A stretch of 64,000 nt of DNA from Candidatus Nanosynbacter sp. HMT-352 (GCF_022819385.1 NZ_CP089290.1:682001-746000); one strand, 5' to 3'; positions 43,956 to 53,879 are shown, counted from the first letter of the stretch. Translations and numbers: made by a program. Notes: a model not told the origin generated them from the letters alone.

Positions 43956-44482
43956 TATTTACCTCCAATCATCGGCGCAAAAAAATCTACAACTTCTTTT
44001 TTCACGCCGTCATTATCAATAATTTTCGTATTTACGTAACCGAATTTATCAATTGCCCAAAATCTGATTGCCCAGAGCAGTGACATATCTTCAAAATCAA
44101 CCTCATTTTTGGCAATAAACTTACTAGCCACAATTTCCGATTCCTGCAATTTTATCTCAGAAAAAGCATCGTTTTCTAGCTTCGTAAAAAACACAAATTG
44201 ATGTGTCAAAAACTCATCAGAATGACGCGAAGCGACCATCGCAAGACTTAGATCCTTAGGATCGACTTGAATATCAACTTCTTCTTTTACCTCGCGCACT
44301 GCTGCTTCCAACGGAGATTCTCCAGCATCAACAATGCCACCAGGCAGCGACCAATGGTCTTTATAGCCAGCCTTGACGATCAATAGTTCGCCCTGCTCAT
44401 TTTCAATTAACACCGCCGCACTGGAAAAACGTCTGTCCAAACTTGCCAGCCAAGCCCGTCGCTCTTCATCTGTAAATTTCAT
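43955..44482 (-). CDS. Nudix hydrolase
   Basis: 175 aa with a complete Nudix box, GGIVDAGESPLEAAVREVKEEVD. The N-terminal helix and the region after the box fit ADP-ribose or nucleoside-diphosphate hydrolases, but the substrate cannot be assigned. It shares one base with the rny stop, so the genes are coupled. Confidence 0.9.
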   Translation of the reverse strand: MKFTDEERRAWLASLDRRFSSAAVLIENEQGELLIVKAGYKDHWSLPGGIVDAGESPLEAAVREVKEEVDIQVDPKDLSLAMVASRHSDEFLTHQFVFFTKLENDAFSEIKLQESEIVASKFIAKNEVDFEDMSLLWAIRFWAIDKFGYVNTKIIDNDGVKKEVVDFFAPMIGGK

Positions 44483-45972
44483 TATTTAGCAAACTCAATT
44501 GCTCGCGTTTCGCGAATCACGTTAACCTTAATTGTGCCAGGATATTGCATTGTCGACTCAATTTTCGTCGCAATATCTCGCGCCAATTTAATCGCCGACA
44601 AATCATCAATCGTCTGAGGCTTCACGATCACACGAACTTCACGACCAGCAGAAATTGCATAGGCTTTATCAATTCCCTCAAAGCTGGTAGCGACATTTTC
44701 CAAATCGCGCATTCTCTCTGCAAAATTCTCAGCAGAAACGTTACGCGCACCTGGACGCGCAGCCGAAGCCGCGTCACAAACTCGAACAATAATTGCCTCT
44801 GGAGTCGTCGCTTCGATATCATCGTGGTGCGCTTCGATTGCGTGGACAATTCTCTCATCCATGCCATATTTACGAGCCAATTCCGCCCCAATGTGATGAT
44901 GCTTGCCCTCAATTTTATGCGACACCGCCTTACCGACATCATGAAGAAGTGTAGCAATTTTCGTAATGCGCACGTCCGCACCAATTTCCTCAGCAATCAT
45001 TCCAGCAATTTGCGCCATCTCAGTCGAATGCTTCAAAACGTTCTGACCGAAGCTAGTACGAAACTTCAATTCACCAAGCAATAGCAGCATTTCCTTCGGA
45101 ATTCCAACTACACCAGTTTCGCGCATAGCATCTTCACCGGCTTGTCGAACCTCTTTTTCAATCTGTTTTTTAGCTTTAGCAACCACCTCTTCAATGCGCG
45201 CAGGATGAATACGACCATCCTTCATCAACATCTCAAGACTCAAGCGAGCCACTTGTCGGCGAACAGGATCAAAACTCGACAAAATAATCATGCCAGGTGT
45301 ATCGTCAACTAAAATATCGACGCCAGTTTCGCGCTGCAGCGCCTGAATATTACGCCCTTCCTTACCAATAATTCGACCCTTCATCTCGTCATCAGTCAAC
45401 TTGACCGCAGTCACCGTGCGCTCAGCAGTCACTTCACTACTCATTCGCTCCATTGCGGTCACGAGGATCATTTGCGCCCGTTCTTCAGCGTCATCCATTG
45501 CGTCATGTTGTAGTTTCGACACCAAACCGACCAAGTCTTGCTTAATGTCGCGCTCGGTCATCTGCATCAATTTATCTGCGGCATCCTTCTTTTTCAGGCC
45601 AGCGATTTTTTCAAGCTTTTCCTGCTGCCTGGAGCGGATGTCGCGAATTTCATTTTTAAGATTATCAACTTCATCCTCATGCGCGCGCAATTTTTCTGCT
45701 CGTCGATCAAGCTCTTCCAGCTTATTGTCCAGAGTCTTCTCGCGATCCGCCAAACGATTTTCGGTCTTTTGCCACTCCTTGCGACGTTCATTTTCAATCT
45801 TAAGCGCCTCATCCTTAGCCTTAAGGACGATGTCGCTCGCCTTAGTTTTCGCATCTGCCAGATCTCGCTCAATCTGATTTTTACCGTTAATTTGGCGAGT
45901 TCTCTGGTATCCAACAAGACCAGCAGCACCCGCGCCAGCTCCAACAGCCGCGGCAATAATTACTTCTATCAT
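44482..45972 (-). CDS. rny: Ribonuclease Y
   Basis: Membrane-anchored endoribonuclease starting bulk mRNA decay. N-terminal helix IEVIIAAAVGAGAGAAGLVGY, a long coiled coil (about 30-180), a KH domain with GRIIGKEGRNIQ, and an HD domain with LLHDVGKAV and HHHIGAELA. ATG 45978 would touch the Shine-Dalgarno (AAAGGA), so the next ATG at 45972, 6 nt from it, is more likely. TATAAT at 46091-46096 predicts a leader of about 110 nt. Confidence 0.95.
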   Translation of the reverse strand: MIEVIIAAAVGAGAGAAGLVGYQRTRQINGKNQIERDLADAKTKASDIVLKAKDEALKIENERRKEWQKTENRLADREKTLDNKLEELDRRAEKLRAHEDEVDNLKNEIRDIRSRQQEKLEKIAGLKKKDAADKLMQMTERDIKQDLVGLVSKLQHDAMDDAEERAQMILVTAMERMSSEVTAERTVTAVKLTDDEMKGRIIGKEGRNIQALQRETGVDILVDDTPGMIILSSFDPVRRQVARLSLEMLMKDGRIHPARIEEVVAKAKKQIEKEVRQAGEDAMRETGVVGIPKEMLLLLGELKFRTSFGQNVLKHSTEMAQIAGMIAEEIGADVRITKIATLLHDVGKAVSHKIEGKHHHIGAELARKYGMDERIVHAIEAHHDDIEATTPEAIIVRVCDAASAARPGARNVSAENFAERMRDLENVATSFEGIDKAYAISAGREVRVIVKPQTIDDLSAIKLARDIATKIESTMQYPGTIKVNVIRETRAIEFAK

Positions 45973-46073
45973 TATCATTCCTTTCCGATCAGCCGCCCCT
46001 GAGTATTCGTCTCAAGGAAAAATATCAACAGCCAATCAACTTCAAACTATCTAATTCGGCGAATCAAAAATCA

Positions 46074-46114
46074 CAAACCGCCGTAATTTAATTATACACG
46101 GTTTTGACGGTTTG
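46074..46114. repeat. Inverted repeat around the rny promoter
   Basis: CAAACCG (46074-46080) and CGGTTTG (46108-46114) flank the rny -10 box. A second CGGTTTTG copy at 46099 adds a half-site. Possible operator; no cognate regulator is evident. Confidence 0.35.
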
Positions 46115-46125
46115 GGCGATAAAAA

Positions 46126-46500
46126 TTATTTTCGCGGCGCAGTGATATTCGCAGCAGCACCGTACTCTGGCATAACAATTTTTTCATTCTCACCAGAACT
46201 CAATTTATCCAAAGCCAAATCACGCCAATTGTCGCCCATCGCACTAACAATAGGAATATCCAAGCTGTCCGCCAAGGTATTCACAACCGTCAAACCAATT
46301 CTCAGCCCCGTAAAACTTCCTGGTCCTTTCATCACGCCAATGCCGCTTATCAGGTGCAAATCGCCAGTCTTTTCTTCCAAAAATTTCAACAAATTCCGCG
46401 CCAACGTTCGCCCAGCTTCCCATTCAAAATCCTGACGATTTTCTCCATTGACTATTGTCAAAAAACATGTTGATGTTGAAGTGTCCAATAAAATTATCAC
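46126..46500 (-). CDS. tsaB: TsaB-like protein, shortened
   Basis: Partner of TsaD/TsaE in making tRNA t6A. MIILLDTSTSTCFLTI and GVMKGPGSFTGLRIGLTVVNTLA are the N-terminal ASKHA-fold signatures. At 124 aa it is about half the usual 220-230 aa, since the second ASKHA lobe is missing. It overlaps tsaE by 4 bp and ends cleanly, so this looks like a reduced form rather than a frameshift. Confidence 0.88.
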   Translation of the reverse strand: MIILLDTSTSTCFLTIVNGENRQDFEWEAGRTLARNLLKFLEEKTGDLHLISGIGVMKGPGSFTGLRIGLTVVNTLADSLDIPIVSAMGDNWRDLALDKLSSGENEKIVMPEYGAAANITAPRK

Positions 46501-46955
46501 GCCATATTCTCCTTTATTTTTCCAAAAAGTTCATCAGATTTTTTGCCGCCAGGATGAAATTCCACAAGCCGCCCTTCTTCGCTAGTCGCAGTAATTTTTA
46601 TCACCAACCGATCACTCGGTAATGCATCATCGACAGCGCCAGCCCATTCAACTACAACCACCGAATTAGAAGCCGCCACTTCGCGAATCTCCTCGCTCAT
46701 AATTCCAGCATTTCCCAATCTATAAAAATCGTAATGCGCCAAACTCAAACCGCGAGGCGAATCGTACACACGCGAAATCGTGAAAGTTGGACTCTGAACT
46801 GGCTCGTTGATCTCTAAAGCTTGCGCAATTCCCTTCGTCAACGTGGTTTTCCCTGCGCCAATATCACCAACCAATTCCAAAACTTCTCCACCAGAAACAG
46901 CCCGACCAATTGCCGCGCCCAATTCTCGCATTTTCTCTTCACTAGAAATATTCAC
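46497..46955 (-). CDS. tsaE: tRNA threonylcarbamoyladenosine biosynthesis ATPase TsaE
   Basis: 152 aa. Walker A LVGDIGAGKTTLTKGIA, switch VQSPTFTISRVYDS, and LAHYDFYRL followed by VVVVEWAG (Walker B-like). GTG start at 46955; TATAAT (46962-46967) ends 6 nt before it, leaderless with a GTG codon. Confidence 0.94.
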   Translation of the reverse strand: MNISSEEKMRELGAAIGRAVSGGEVLELVGDIGAGKTTLTKGIAQALEINEPVQSPTFTISRVYDSPRGLSLAHYDFYRLGNAGIMSEEIREVAASNSVVVVEWAGAVDDALPSDRLVIKITATSEEGRLVEFHPGGKKSDELFGKIKENMA

Positions 46956-47015
46956 TCTTTTATTATACTATGCTAGCTTTTTTTTGGCGATGATAGTACA
47001 ATAACCATAAGAGTT

Positions 47016-48794
47016 ATGCGTGTTTCAGACCAGACAATTGAGAGTATTCTGAAACAAGGTGGGGTTGTTGATGAGCCGCAGCTTGCTGATTTGAAATTGA
47101 TCGCTGAACGGTCGAAGCAAACATTGCAAGAGACCGCTATTGAACAAAAAGTCATTTCTGAGGAAGATTTGACAAAGTTGATCGGCGATTATATCGGTGT
47201 GCCTTTCGTGCGAATTGAGCCAAAGGATATTCCCGAAGATGTATTGAAACGAATTCCTGAACATATCGCGCGCCAGTATAATGTTGTGCTTTTTGAAAAA
47301 AACGAGGACGATAGTTTGTCGCTTGCGATGGAAGACCCAGACGACGTACAGGCGCTTAACTTTATTCAGAAAGAAATTGTCTACAACACTAAGGTTTTCC
47401 TAGCGACAAAAAGCAACATTTTGGACTGTTTGGAAAATTATCGCGGCAATATCAATGCCGAGCTCGACGAAGTTATTGCAGTGCAAAAAGACGCTTCCGC
47501 CGAAGACCAAAACGTTAGCCAAGATGATTTTGCGGAAAATTCACCAATTGCCCAAACTGTTAATTTGTTGCTGGAATATGCCATAAAATCCAACGCTTCC
47601 GACATTCACATTGAGCCGCGCGAAGATTATGTTCAGGTTCGTTATCGAATTGACGGTGTTTTGAAGGAAGTTAATAAATTGCCACGAAACGTTCACGGCG
47701 CTTTGGTGAGCCGCATTAAAATCCTCTCCAATCTGAAAATTGACGAACGCCGCGTGCCGCAGGACGGTCGATTTAAGATAAAAGTTTCAGGAAAACAATA
47801 CGCGCTTCGCGTTTCGACATTGCCAATCGCTGACGGCGAAAAAGTGGTCATGCGTATCTTGGACGAATCGAACCAGGCTGTTAAACTGGATCAGCTTGGC
47901 TATTGGGGTCTGTCGCTCGCAACGGTAAAGGATGCAATGGCCCAGCCGAACGGAATGATCCTGGTGACTGGGCCGACTGGATCGGGAAAATCAACCAGCT
48001 TGTTTAGCGTCTTGTCTGAACTCAATACTCCAGATGTCAATATTTCCACAATTGAAGACCCAGTAGAATATAAAATTCCTGGCGTAAATCAAACCCAGAC
48101 CAATGCCAAAGCCGGGATGACTTTCGCCTCAGGACTAAGGGCACTACTTCGCCAAGACCCAAATATCATTATGGTCGGAGAAATTCGCGATGGCGAAACC
48201 GCAAACCTTGGTGTTCAGGCGGCGCTGACTGGACACTTAGTGTTCTCCACTCTACACACAAATAACGCTGCAACATGTTTGCCACGTCTGCTGGATATGG
48301 GAATTGAACCATTTTTGATCGCTTCAACCGTGAAGGCGGTGATTGGACAGCGACTAGTTAGGCGCCTGTGTATGAATTGCCGCCAAGAATATACTCCAAA
48401 CGAAGAAGAAATAAAGTATATCACCGAGATGTTTAAGATAGACGACAAGTCAATTAAGAAAATCCACAATCTCGAAGAACAGGCTTTTGAGGATAAAATT
48501 GGTGGCGACACGCCTATGGGGTCAACCGATTCAGGAATTGAACGATTATGGAGGCCGAACCCAGAAGGCTGCGATGAATGTGGACATAATGGATTCAAGG
48601 GGCGTGTTGGTATTTATGAGGTTCTGGGAATATCCATCCCTATCCAAAAAATGATTACCGCCAATGCCACCAGCAACGATATTCAAGACCAAGCGATTTC
48701 CGAAGGCATGGTGACAATGCAGATGGACGGACTTATTAAATCACTGCGCGGGATCACCACCGTGGACGAAGTTTTGAGGGCAACAAGGGAGTAA
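47016..48794 (+). CDS. pilB: Type IV pilus assembly ATPase PilB
   Basis: 592 aa. N-terminal MshEN domain (about 5-150, VISEEDLTKLIGDYIGVPFV), then the secretion-ATPase core: Walker A GPTGSGKSTSL, Asp box TIEDPVEYKI, Walker B IIMVGEIRDGETA, His box LVFSTLHTNNA. A zinc-binding pair is present (CMNC and CDEC). It powers pilin polymerisation. TACAAT ends 13 nt before the ATG, so the leader is short. It leads a rightward operon. Confidence 0.96.
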   Translation: MRVSDQTIESILKQGGVVDEPQLADLKLIAERSKQTLQETAIEQKVISEEDLTKLIGDYIGVPFVRIEPKDIPEDVLKRIPEHIARQYNVVLFEKNEDDSLSLAMEDPDDVQALNFIQKEIVYNTKVFLATKSNILDCLENYRGNINAELDEVIAVQKDASAEDQNVSQDDFAENSPIAQTVNLLLEYAIKSNASDIHIEPREDYVQVRYRIDGVLKEVNKLPRNVHGALVSRIKILSNLKIDERRVPQDGRFKIKVSGKQYALRVSTLPIADGEKVVMRILDESNQAVKLDQLGYWGLSLATVKDAMAQPNGMILVTGPTGSGKSTSLFSVLSELNTPDVNISTIEDPVEYKIPGVNQTQTNAKAGMTFASGLRALLRQDPNIIMVGEIRDGETANLGVQAALTGHLVFSTLHTNNAATCLPRLLDMGIEPFLIASTVKAVIGQRLVRRLCMNCRQEYTPNEEEIKYITEMFKIDDKSIKKIHNLEEQAFEDKIGGDTPMGSTDSGIERLWRPNPEGCDECGHNGFKGRVGIYEVLGISIPIQKMITANATSNDIQDQAISEGMVTMQMDGLIKSLRGITTVDEVLRATRE

Positions 48795-48798
48795 CATT

Positions 48799-50025
48799 AT
48801 GCCAATTTTTGAATATTTGCTTGTCAATAAAAAGAAAGAGACCGTCTCTTCAACGATTGAAGCGGCCGACAAACTGTCTGCTATTAACAATTTGAGGTCA
48901 CGCGGACAATTGATAAAAATTGAAGAAAAAGGCGCAAAAAAAGAGCTTAGTTTTTCTTTCGGCAAGAAAAAGAAAGGCGCCAAGACCGAAGAATTGGTGA
49001 TGTTTACTCGCCAATTAAGCGCCATGGTTTCAGCTGGCGTTCCTATTCTTCGTTCCCTTAACTCTATGGCAAAACACGCCGAAAGCGCCAATTTCCGAGA
49101 CACGATCAACGCCGTGATTAAAGACATTGAAGGTGGTATGTCTTTTGCGGATGCCCTGAGCAAACACCCAGAAACCTTCAATGATATTTACGTGAACATG
49201 GTTGCTGCGGGTGAAACTGGAGGTATTTTGGATGACATCTTAAAGCGCCTGGCCCTACAACAAGAAAAAAACTCATCCATGAAGAAAAAAATTAAAGGCG
49301 CCATGACGTACCCGATCGTACTTTTAATCATTACGATTATTGCCTTCTTTATCCTGATGATCTTCATTATTCCAGTCATCGGTAAAACCATTAAAGACAT
49401 GGGCGGACCTGACGCCAAATTGCCACTTCTTACTGAGATTATGCTCGGAATTAGCGATTTTGTAGTGTCGTTTTGGTATATAATCATTCCAATATTTGCC
49501 GGAAGCATTTGGCTATTGATTCGCTATATTAAAACTCCAAAAGGTCGCGTAAAATTTCACAATATTATCATCAAAGTTCCAGCTGTCGGTCCAATTGTTA
49601 AGAAGGTGGCAATCGCCCGCTTTACTCGAACCTTCTCCGCTCTTATTGGTGCGGGTGTGGCTGTACTTGAAGCGCTGGATGTAACTTCGCGCGCTGTCGG
49701 AAATGTCGCCTACGAAAAGTCCCTAAAAGAAGCCACCAGGCGAGTCCAAAACGGTGAAGTTTTATCAAAAATTATCGCAGAGCAGGACGATTTATATCCG
49801 CCAATCGTAGCACAGATGTTGTCTGTCGGTGAAGAAACTGGACAAACAGACAAGGTTCTGGTTAAAGTCGCTGACTTTTACGAGGAAGAGGTCGATACCG
49901 CGATTGACGGCGTTAGCTCTATTATTGAGCCGGTGATGATCGTTGCTATGGGTATTGTTATTGCCCTGGTGGCGGTTAGTGTTATGGGTCCAATTACAAG
50001 TATGGCGGGTCAAGTTAAGGAATAA
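48799..50025 (+). CDS. pilC: Type IV pilus inner-membrane platform PilC
   Basis: 408 aa. Two T2SSF domains, each with a helical bundle and membrane helices (IVLLIITIIAFFILMIFIIPVIG; the C-terminal VMIVAMGIVIALVAVSVMGPI). Signature ELVMFTRQLSAMVSAGVPILRSL and MVAAGETGGILDDIL. It begins 4 bp after pilB, its motor partner. Confidence 0.95.
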   Translation: MPIFEYLLVNKKKETVSSTIEAADKLSAINNLRSRGQLIKIEEKGAKKELSFSFGKKKKGAKTEELVMFTRQLSAMVSAGVPILRSLNSMAKHAESANFRDTINAVIKDIEGGMSFADALSKHPETFNDIYVNMVAAGETGGILDDILKRLALQQEKNSSMKKKIKGAMTYPIVLLIITIIAFFILMIFIIPVIGKTIKDMGGPDAKLPLLTEIMLGISDFVVSFWYIIIPIFAGSIWLLIRYIKTPKGRVKFHNIIIKVPAVGPIVKKVAIARFTRTFSALIGAGVAVLEALDVTSRAVGNVAYEKSLKEATRRVQNGEVLSKIIAEQDDLYPPIVAQMLSVGEETGQTDKVLVKVADFYEEEVDTAIDGVSSIIEPVMIVAMGIVIALVAVSVMGPITSMAGQVKE

Positions 50026-50082
50026 TAGTTTTTCAAAAAAGCTTATGCTATAATACCGATATATAGGTGGGAAAATAATAAC

Positions 50083-51135
50083 GTGTCGAGCATATTTTAT
50101 AGAAAAAAACCAATCATCGGCCTAGATATCAGCCGAACAAGCATAAAAGTAATGTCGATTGATAGAAATCGGATGCTGGTTCATGGATATGGATCGATCA
50201 ACCTCGATTCTCAAAAAAGCGACGGAAATTCTGCAGACAACACTGAATATTTGGCGCAGAATATCAAAACATTATTGAAGAAAAACGTCGTAGGACAAAT
50301 TAACAGCAATCGCGTAGCGCTGGGTATACCAACTAACCGAACATTTTCGCGGACATTTAGCCTGCCTGTGAAAGAAGAAAGTAATATTCGCAGTGCGGTA
50401 AATTTGGAAGCCGAACAATACATTCCAGCTCCATTAGACTCTCTTTATTTGGACTATCGAATCATCAATCGCACGAAAGATGAACTTAGTGTGCTAATGT
50501 GTGCCGCACCGAAGAAAATGATCGACAGTATGCTGGATGCCACAAAACAATGCGGCCTGGAAGTTGCAATAATTGAGCCAAACATCAGTGCGATCGCTAG
50601 GCTTCTGAAGCGCACGGAAGAGGGAATGCTCCCCACTATTATCGTCGACATAGGCACATCAACTACAGATATCGCGATTCTAGATTCTGACATACGAGTG
50701 ACTGGCGGCCTAAATGTTGGCGGCTATTCGCTCACCTTAAATTTAGCTAAAAAAATGAATGTACCAATTGAGACAGCTCATCAATTTAAGGTATTAAACG
50801 GATTAAATCCCGGCCCAAGGCAAGCCAGAATCGCAGGAGCCTTGCGCCCAAGTTTGGAAAAAATGACCAATGAAGTTAAGCGCGTTATGCGATATTACAC
50901 AGACCGCTTCCCTGATGAGAAAAAAATTGAACAAGTTCTCATCGTTGGCGGTGGCGGCAACTTACCAGGAATCGGTGATTTTTTCACAAACGAATTATTA
51001 ATGCCAGCACGCGTGGCAAGTCCGTGGCAAATGCTGAATTTCGATGGACTAGAGCAGCCGGCAAAACAGCTCCGTTCTCAGCTATCACCAGTCGCAGGAC
51101 TAGCCTTAATCAAGCAGGAGGATATTTATGATTAA
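50083..51135 (+). CDS. pilM: Type IV pilus inner-membrane accessory protein PilM
   Basis: 350 aa, actin-like (ASKHA) cytoplasmic protein binding the PilN N-terminus. IIGLDISRTSIKVMSI is phosphate-1, IVDIGTSTTDIAILDS phosphate-2, and VLIVGGGGNLPGI the adenosine motif. GTG start. TATAAT at 50049-50054 and AGGTGG about 12 nt upstream of the GTG. Confidence 0.94.
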   Translation: MSSIFYRKKPIIGLDISRTSIKVMSIDRNRMLVHGYGSINLDSQKSDGNSADNTEYLAQNIKTLLKKNVVGQINSNRVALGIPTNRTFSRTFSLPVKEESNIRSAVNLEAEQYIPAPLDSLYLDYRIINRTKDELSVLMCAAPKKMIDSMLDATKQCGLEVAIIEPNISAIARLLKRTEEGMLPTIIVDIGTSTTDIAILDSDIRVTGGLNVGGYSLTLNLAKKMNVPIETAHQFKVLNGLNPGPRQARIAGALRPSLEKMTNEVKRVMRYYTDRFPDEKKIEQVLIVGGGGNLPGIGDFFTNELLMPARVASPWQMLNFDGLEQPAKQLRSQLSPVAGLALIKQEDIYD

Positions 51136-51703
51136 CCTTCTCCCTCCTCAAGAAAAAAAGCAAATCAGCGCCGGACGAGTAAATGTCATCTTAAGACGGT
51201 ACTGCATCATATCATTGATATTTGCGGGCTTGCTATTCTTAACTATTGGCGGATTTTATCTGTTCTTAGAAAATAGTCGCACCTCAGCTCAAGCTAACAT
51301 CGACGAAGGAAACGCTAAGCTTGCTCAATACCAATCGACACAAAAAGAAGTTAGCGAGTTTAAGAAAGACCTCGACTCAGCTAAGGCGATCATTAGCAGC
51401 GAGGCCCATTACTCTACAATTATTCCAAAAATTGCACAATATATACCATCAGGCATGGTTTTGGATTCTCTAACACTAGACACTTCAGCGTTAGATAAAC
51501 CATTGTCATTAACAGCTCTTGGAAAAAATAAGGATGATGCTATTCGAATAAAAACTAGTTTAGAAAAATCAGAGATATTTAGCGACGTTCACCTGGAGAC
51601 CGTTGTTTACAGCGGCGGCAACCAATCGTCAGACAAACCTGCGGATTATCCAATCACTATAACAATTAGCGTTACACCAAAGCCAGAGGTCTTAAAACAA
51701 TGA
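51128..51703 (+). CDS. pilN: Type IV pilus alignment protein PilN
   Basis: 191 aa. The cytoplasmic motif INLLPPQEKK binds PilM and is diagnostic. One membrane helix (YCIISLIFAGLLFLTIGGFYLF), a coiled coil and a ferredoxin-like periplasmic-side domain follow. It overlaps pilM by 8 bp. Confidence 0.92.
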   Translation: MINLLPPQEKKQISAGRVNVILRRYCIISLIFAGLLFLTIGGFYLFLENSRTSAQANIDEGNAKLAQYQSTQKEVSEFKKDLDSAKAIISSEAHYSTIIPKIAQYIPSGMVLDSLTLDTSALDKPLSLTALGKNKDDAIRIKTSLEKSEIFSDVHLETVVYSGGNQSSDKPADYPITITISVTPKPEVLKQ

Positions 51704-52293
51704 AAAAAGTTCTAAATGCCAGTATCGCGCGAATTGTCCTGTCGTTATTATTGCTCATAATATTGTCAGCAATGGTAGGACTAGTTATTTTCGCCTACTC
51801 ATTCCTAAGCAAAACATCAGAAGAAGTTGGGAAAATGCAAACAGAAGCAACTGCAGTTGATGCAAAAATACAAAGTTTGCTAGCGTCGAAATCTCAGCTC
51901 AATCGCAATTCCGACACGGTTAAAAAAGCAAAGAATATCGTCTCAGAATCGAAACTTTATCAATATCAAAATCAGATCATCCAAGATCTAAATACCTACG
52001 CCGACCGCGCCGGCATTCCGATTAAAGCTTTCTCTTTCCAAAACGAACCAACAACTTCTGCTAAGACAGCGAAATCTAGCAAGCGGACACCCGCCAGCCC
52101 TGCTGGGGTGAAAAGCACCTTCGTATCAATTCAATTGGGAGATCATATAGATTACACGAAATTCCTACATTTCCTTAGTCTTATTGAAAAAAATGTCACC
52201 CGAATGCAGCTTTTAGGCGTGTCAATTTCCAGAGGTGCAAATAATCATGAAATATCAATCCAATCACTTGAAGTAAAGGTTTATACACGATGA
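51700..52293 (+). CDS. pilO: Type IV pilus alignment protein PilO
   Basis: 197 aa, bitopic like PilN: helix IVLSLLLLIILSAMVGLVIFAYSFL, a coiled coil, then an alpha/beta domain (VSIQLGDHIDYTKFLHFLSLIE). Weak sequence similarity as usual for PilO; the call rests on topology and order. 4-bp overlaps on both sides. Confidence 0.87.
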   Translation: MKKVLNASIARIVLSLLLLIILSAMVGLVIFAYSFLSKTSEEVGKMQTEATAVDAKIQSLLASKSQLNRNSDTVKKAKNIVSESKLYQYQNQIIQDLNTYADRAGIPIKAFSFQNEPTTSAKTAKSSKRTPASPAGVKSTFVSIQLGDHIDYTKFLHFLSLIEKNVTRMQLLGVSISRGANNHEISIQSLEVKVYTR

Positions 52294-52574
52294 GTCCATC
52301 AATATCAGAACAGCTCGAACCAATCGTAAAATCACTATCTAAATTCCTGTGGCGATTTCATGTGATAATATATAGCGTTGTCGTAATCGGAGGCGTAGCA
52401 ATCGCGATATTTCTTTTAAGCGGACTTTTAGCGGTTCCTACCGAAGAACCACAAACCGCATCAATAAGCTTCGATAAAAAAACCATGCAAATTATTAAAG
52501 ACTTCCGACCGTCAACTTCAGCAAACGACTCATTTAGTCTGCCAGCTGGTCGCTCCAATCCATTTGCCGAATAG
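52290..52574 (+). CDS. PilP-like short bitopic protein
   Basis: 94 aa with one helix (VIIYSVVVIGGVAIAIFLLSGLLAV). A disordered tail ends in RSNPFAE, like the R-x-NPF motif found in PilP/GspC linkers. There is no lipobox and no beta domain, and no outer membrane is expected here. It probably closes the PilMNO complex. Confidence 0.72.
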   Translation: MSPSISEQLEPIVKSLSKFLWRFHVIIYSVVVIGGVAIAIFLLSGLLAVPTEEPQTASISFDKKTMQIIKDFRPSTSANDSFSLPAGRSNPFAE

Positions 52575-52598
52575 AACGTAACCGTTTATAATATAGTT

Positions 52599-53186
52599 AT
52601 GCTTATATCCGCAGATCGCTTCCTTGATATTCCCGTCATGAGTCTTCAGACGGGCTCCGAACTGGCGCGAACATCGCGGGAAATTATCAATCCGAAGAAT
52701 TTGTCCATAATCGCATATGAGCTCGAGGGGCGACTTTTGGACCAACATCCTAGCCTGCTTCGTATTGACGACGTCAGAGAAATTGGGCCGCTCGGTATGA
52801 TTATCGATTCAACCGATGAGATCATTGGCATTGATGACGTGATTGCTATAAAAGAAATTTATGACATCAATTTTACATTAAAAGACAAGTTGGTTATTGA
52901 TGAAAAAAATAAGAAAATCGGAAAAGTTATCGGATATACGTTGGCGGCTGGGAATTTTATTATACAACAACTCCGAGTTCGGCGACCGTTCTTGAAAAGT
53001 TTTGGCGACACAGAATTGCTTATTCATCATTCTCAGATTGTAAAAGTAACCGACGATAAAATTGTTGTAAAATCAGCAACCATCTCGCACATAGCCGAAA
53101 AAACACCTATTCCGCAGATAAATTCATACGAAAATCCATTTCGCAAGCAGCCTCGTCCGCAACCAGAATCTACAAAAGTCGATTAA
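52599..53186 (+). CDS. PRC-barrel domain protein
   Basis: 195 aa with two PRC-barrel-like beta units: residues 1-80 (MLISADRFLDIPVMSL, GRLLDQHP) and 80-165 (DKLVIDEKNKKIGKVIGYTL). A Pro-rich tail follows. It may be an RNA- or membrane-associated adaptor; the role is unknown. TATAAT (52587-52592) ends 6 nt before the ATG, leaderless. Confidence 0.78.
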   Translation: MLISADRFLDIPVMSLQTGSELARTSREIINPKNLSIIAYELEGRLLDQHPSLLRIDDVREIGPLGMIIDSTDEIIGIDDVIAIKEIYDINFTLKDKLVIDEKNKKIGKVIGYTLAAGNFIIQQLRVRRPFLKSFGDTELLIHHSQIVKVTDDKIVVKSATISHIAEKTPIPQINSYENPFRKQPRPQPESTKVD

Positions 53187-53836
53187 TCATTTGGGTTTTC
53201 AAGAGCCTTCTTAATGTCGTCGTAAGAAAAACCCTGCCTAGCCAAATATTGCATAAACTTCTGTTGGTTGCTATATCGATAACGTTTTTTAGTAATAATC
53301 TTCCGCAATTCCTCGTCATCAGAGCGAATATTCTCTTTAACTAACGACTCAATCGTTGTATTATCAATTCCCTTTTGCGCCAGTTCCAATTTCAAACGGC
53401 GAATACTGGCGCCTTTTTTCATGAACCGCTGCTCAAACCAAAATCGAGCAAATTTTTCATCGTCCAAATATTTTTTCTCAATAAGACGATCCAAGACGCG
53501 CTCAGTAATCTCCGGCTTCACTCCGGGGCGTTCAATAATTTTTCCAGTTTTCGCTGAACGTCGACGAGTGGTTAGTGTCTTCTTGCGCAGATAATCGCGC
53601 ACTTCTTTGATGGCTCGCGGACGCATTAAGCAGTATTCTATAGACCTAGCATACAACTTGCCAAACTGGCTATCGTCTTCTAGTTTCGAAATTTCCTCTT
53701 CCGTATATTCGCGACCAATCTTAATACCCAGCTCGCCGACCTGAAATACGTCCAAGCTAAAACGATATTTCCCGTCAACGCTTACATTGACACGATTTTT
53801 ATCACGAGCCTGAAGAGAAATATCGGTGATTTTCAT
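53183..53836 (-). CDS. recX: RecA regulator RecX
   Basis: 217 aa, three-helix tandem repeats typical of RecX: SIEYCLMRPRAIKEVRDYL, VLDRLIEKKYLDDEKFARFWFEQR, GASIRRLKLELAQKGI, and a final repeat YLARQGFSYDDIKKALE. It modulates RecA filaments. TATAAT (53843-53848) ends 6 nt before the ATG. Separated from recA by one gene. Its stop overlaps the PRC-barrel gene stop by 4 bp. Confidence 0.92.
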   Translation of the reverse strand: MKITDISLQARDKNRVNVSVDGKYRFSLDVFQVGELGIKIGREYTEEEISKLEDDSQFGKLYARSIEYCLMRPRAIKEVRDYLRKKTLTTRRRSAKTGKIIERPGVKPEITERVLDRLIEKKYLDDEKFARFWFEQRFMKKGASIRRLKLELAQKGIDNTTIESLVKENIRSDDEELRKIITKKRYRYSNQQKFMQYLARQGFSYDDIKKALENPND

Positions 53837-53879
53837 AAAACTATTATAACGCTAAAATTATACGCTAGCTACTGGTGGA

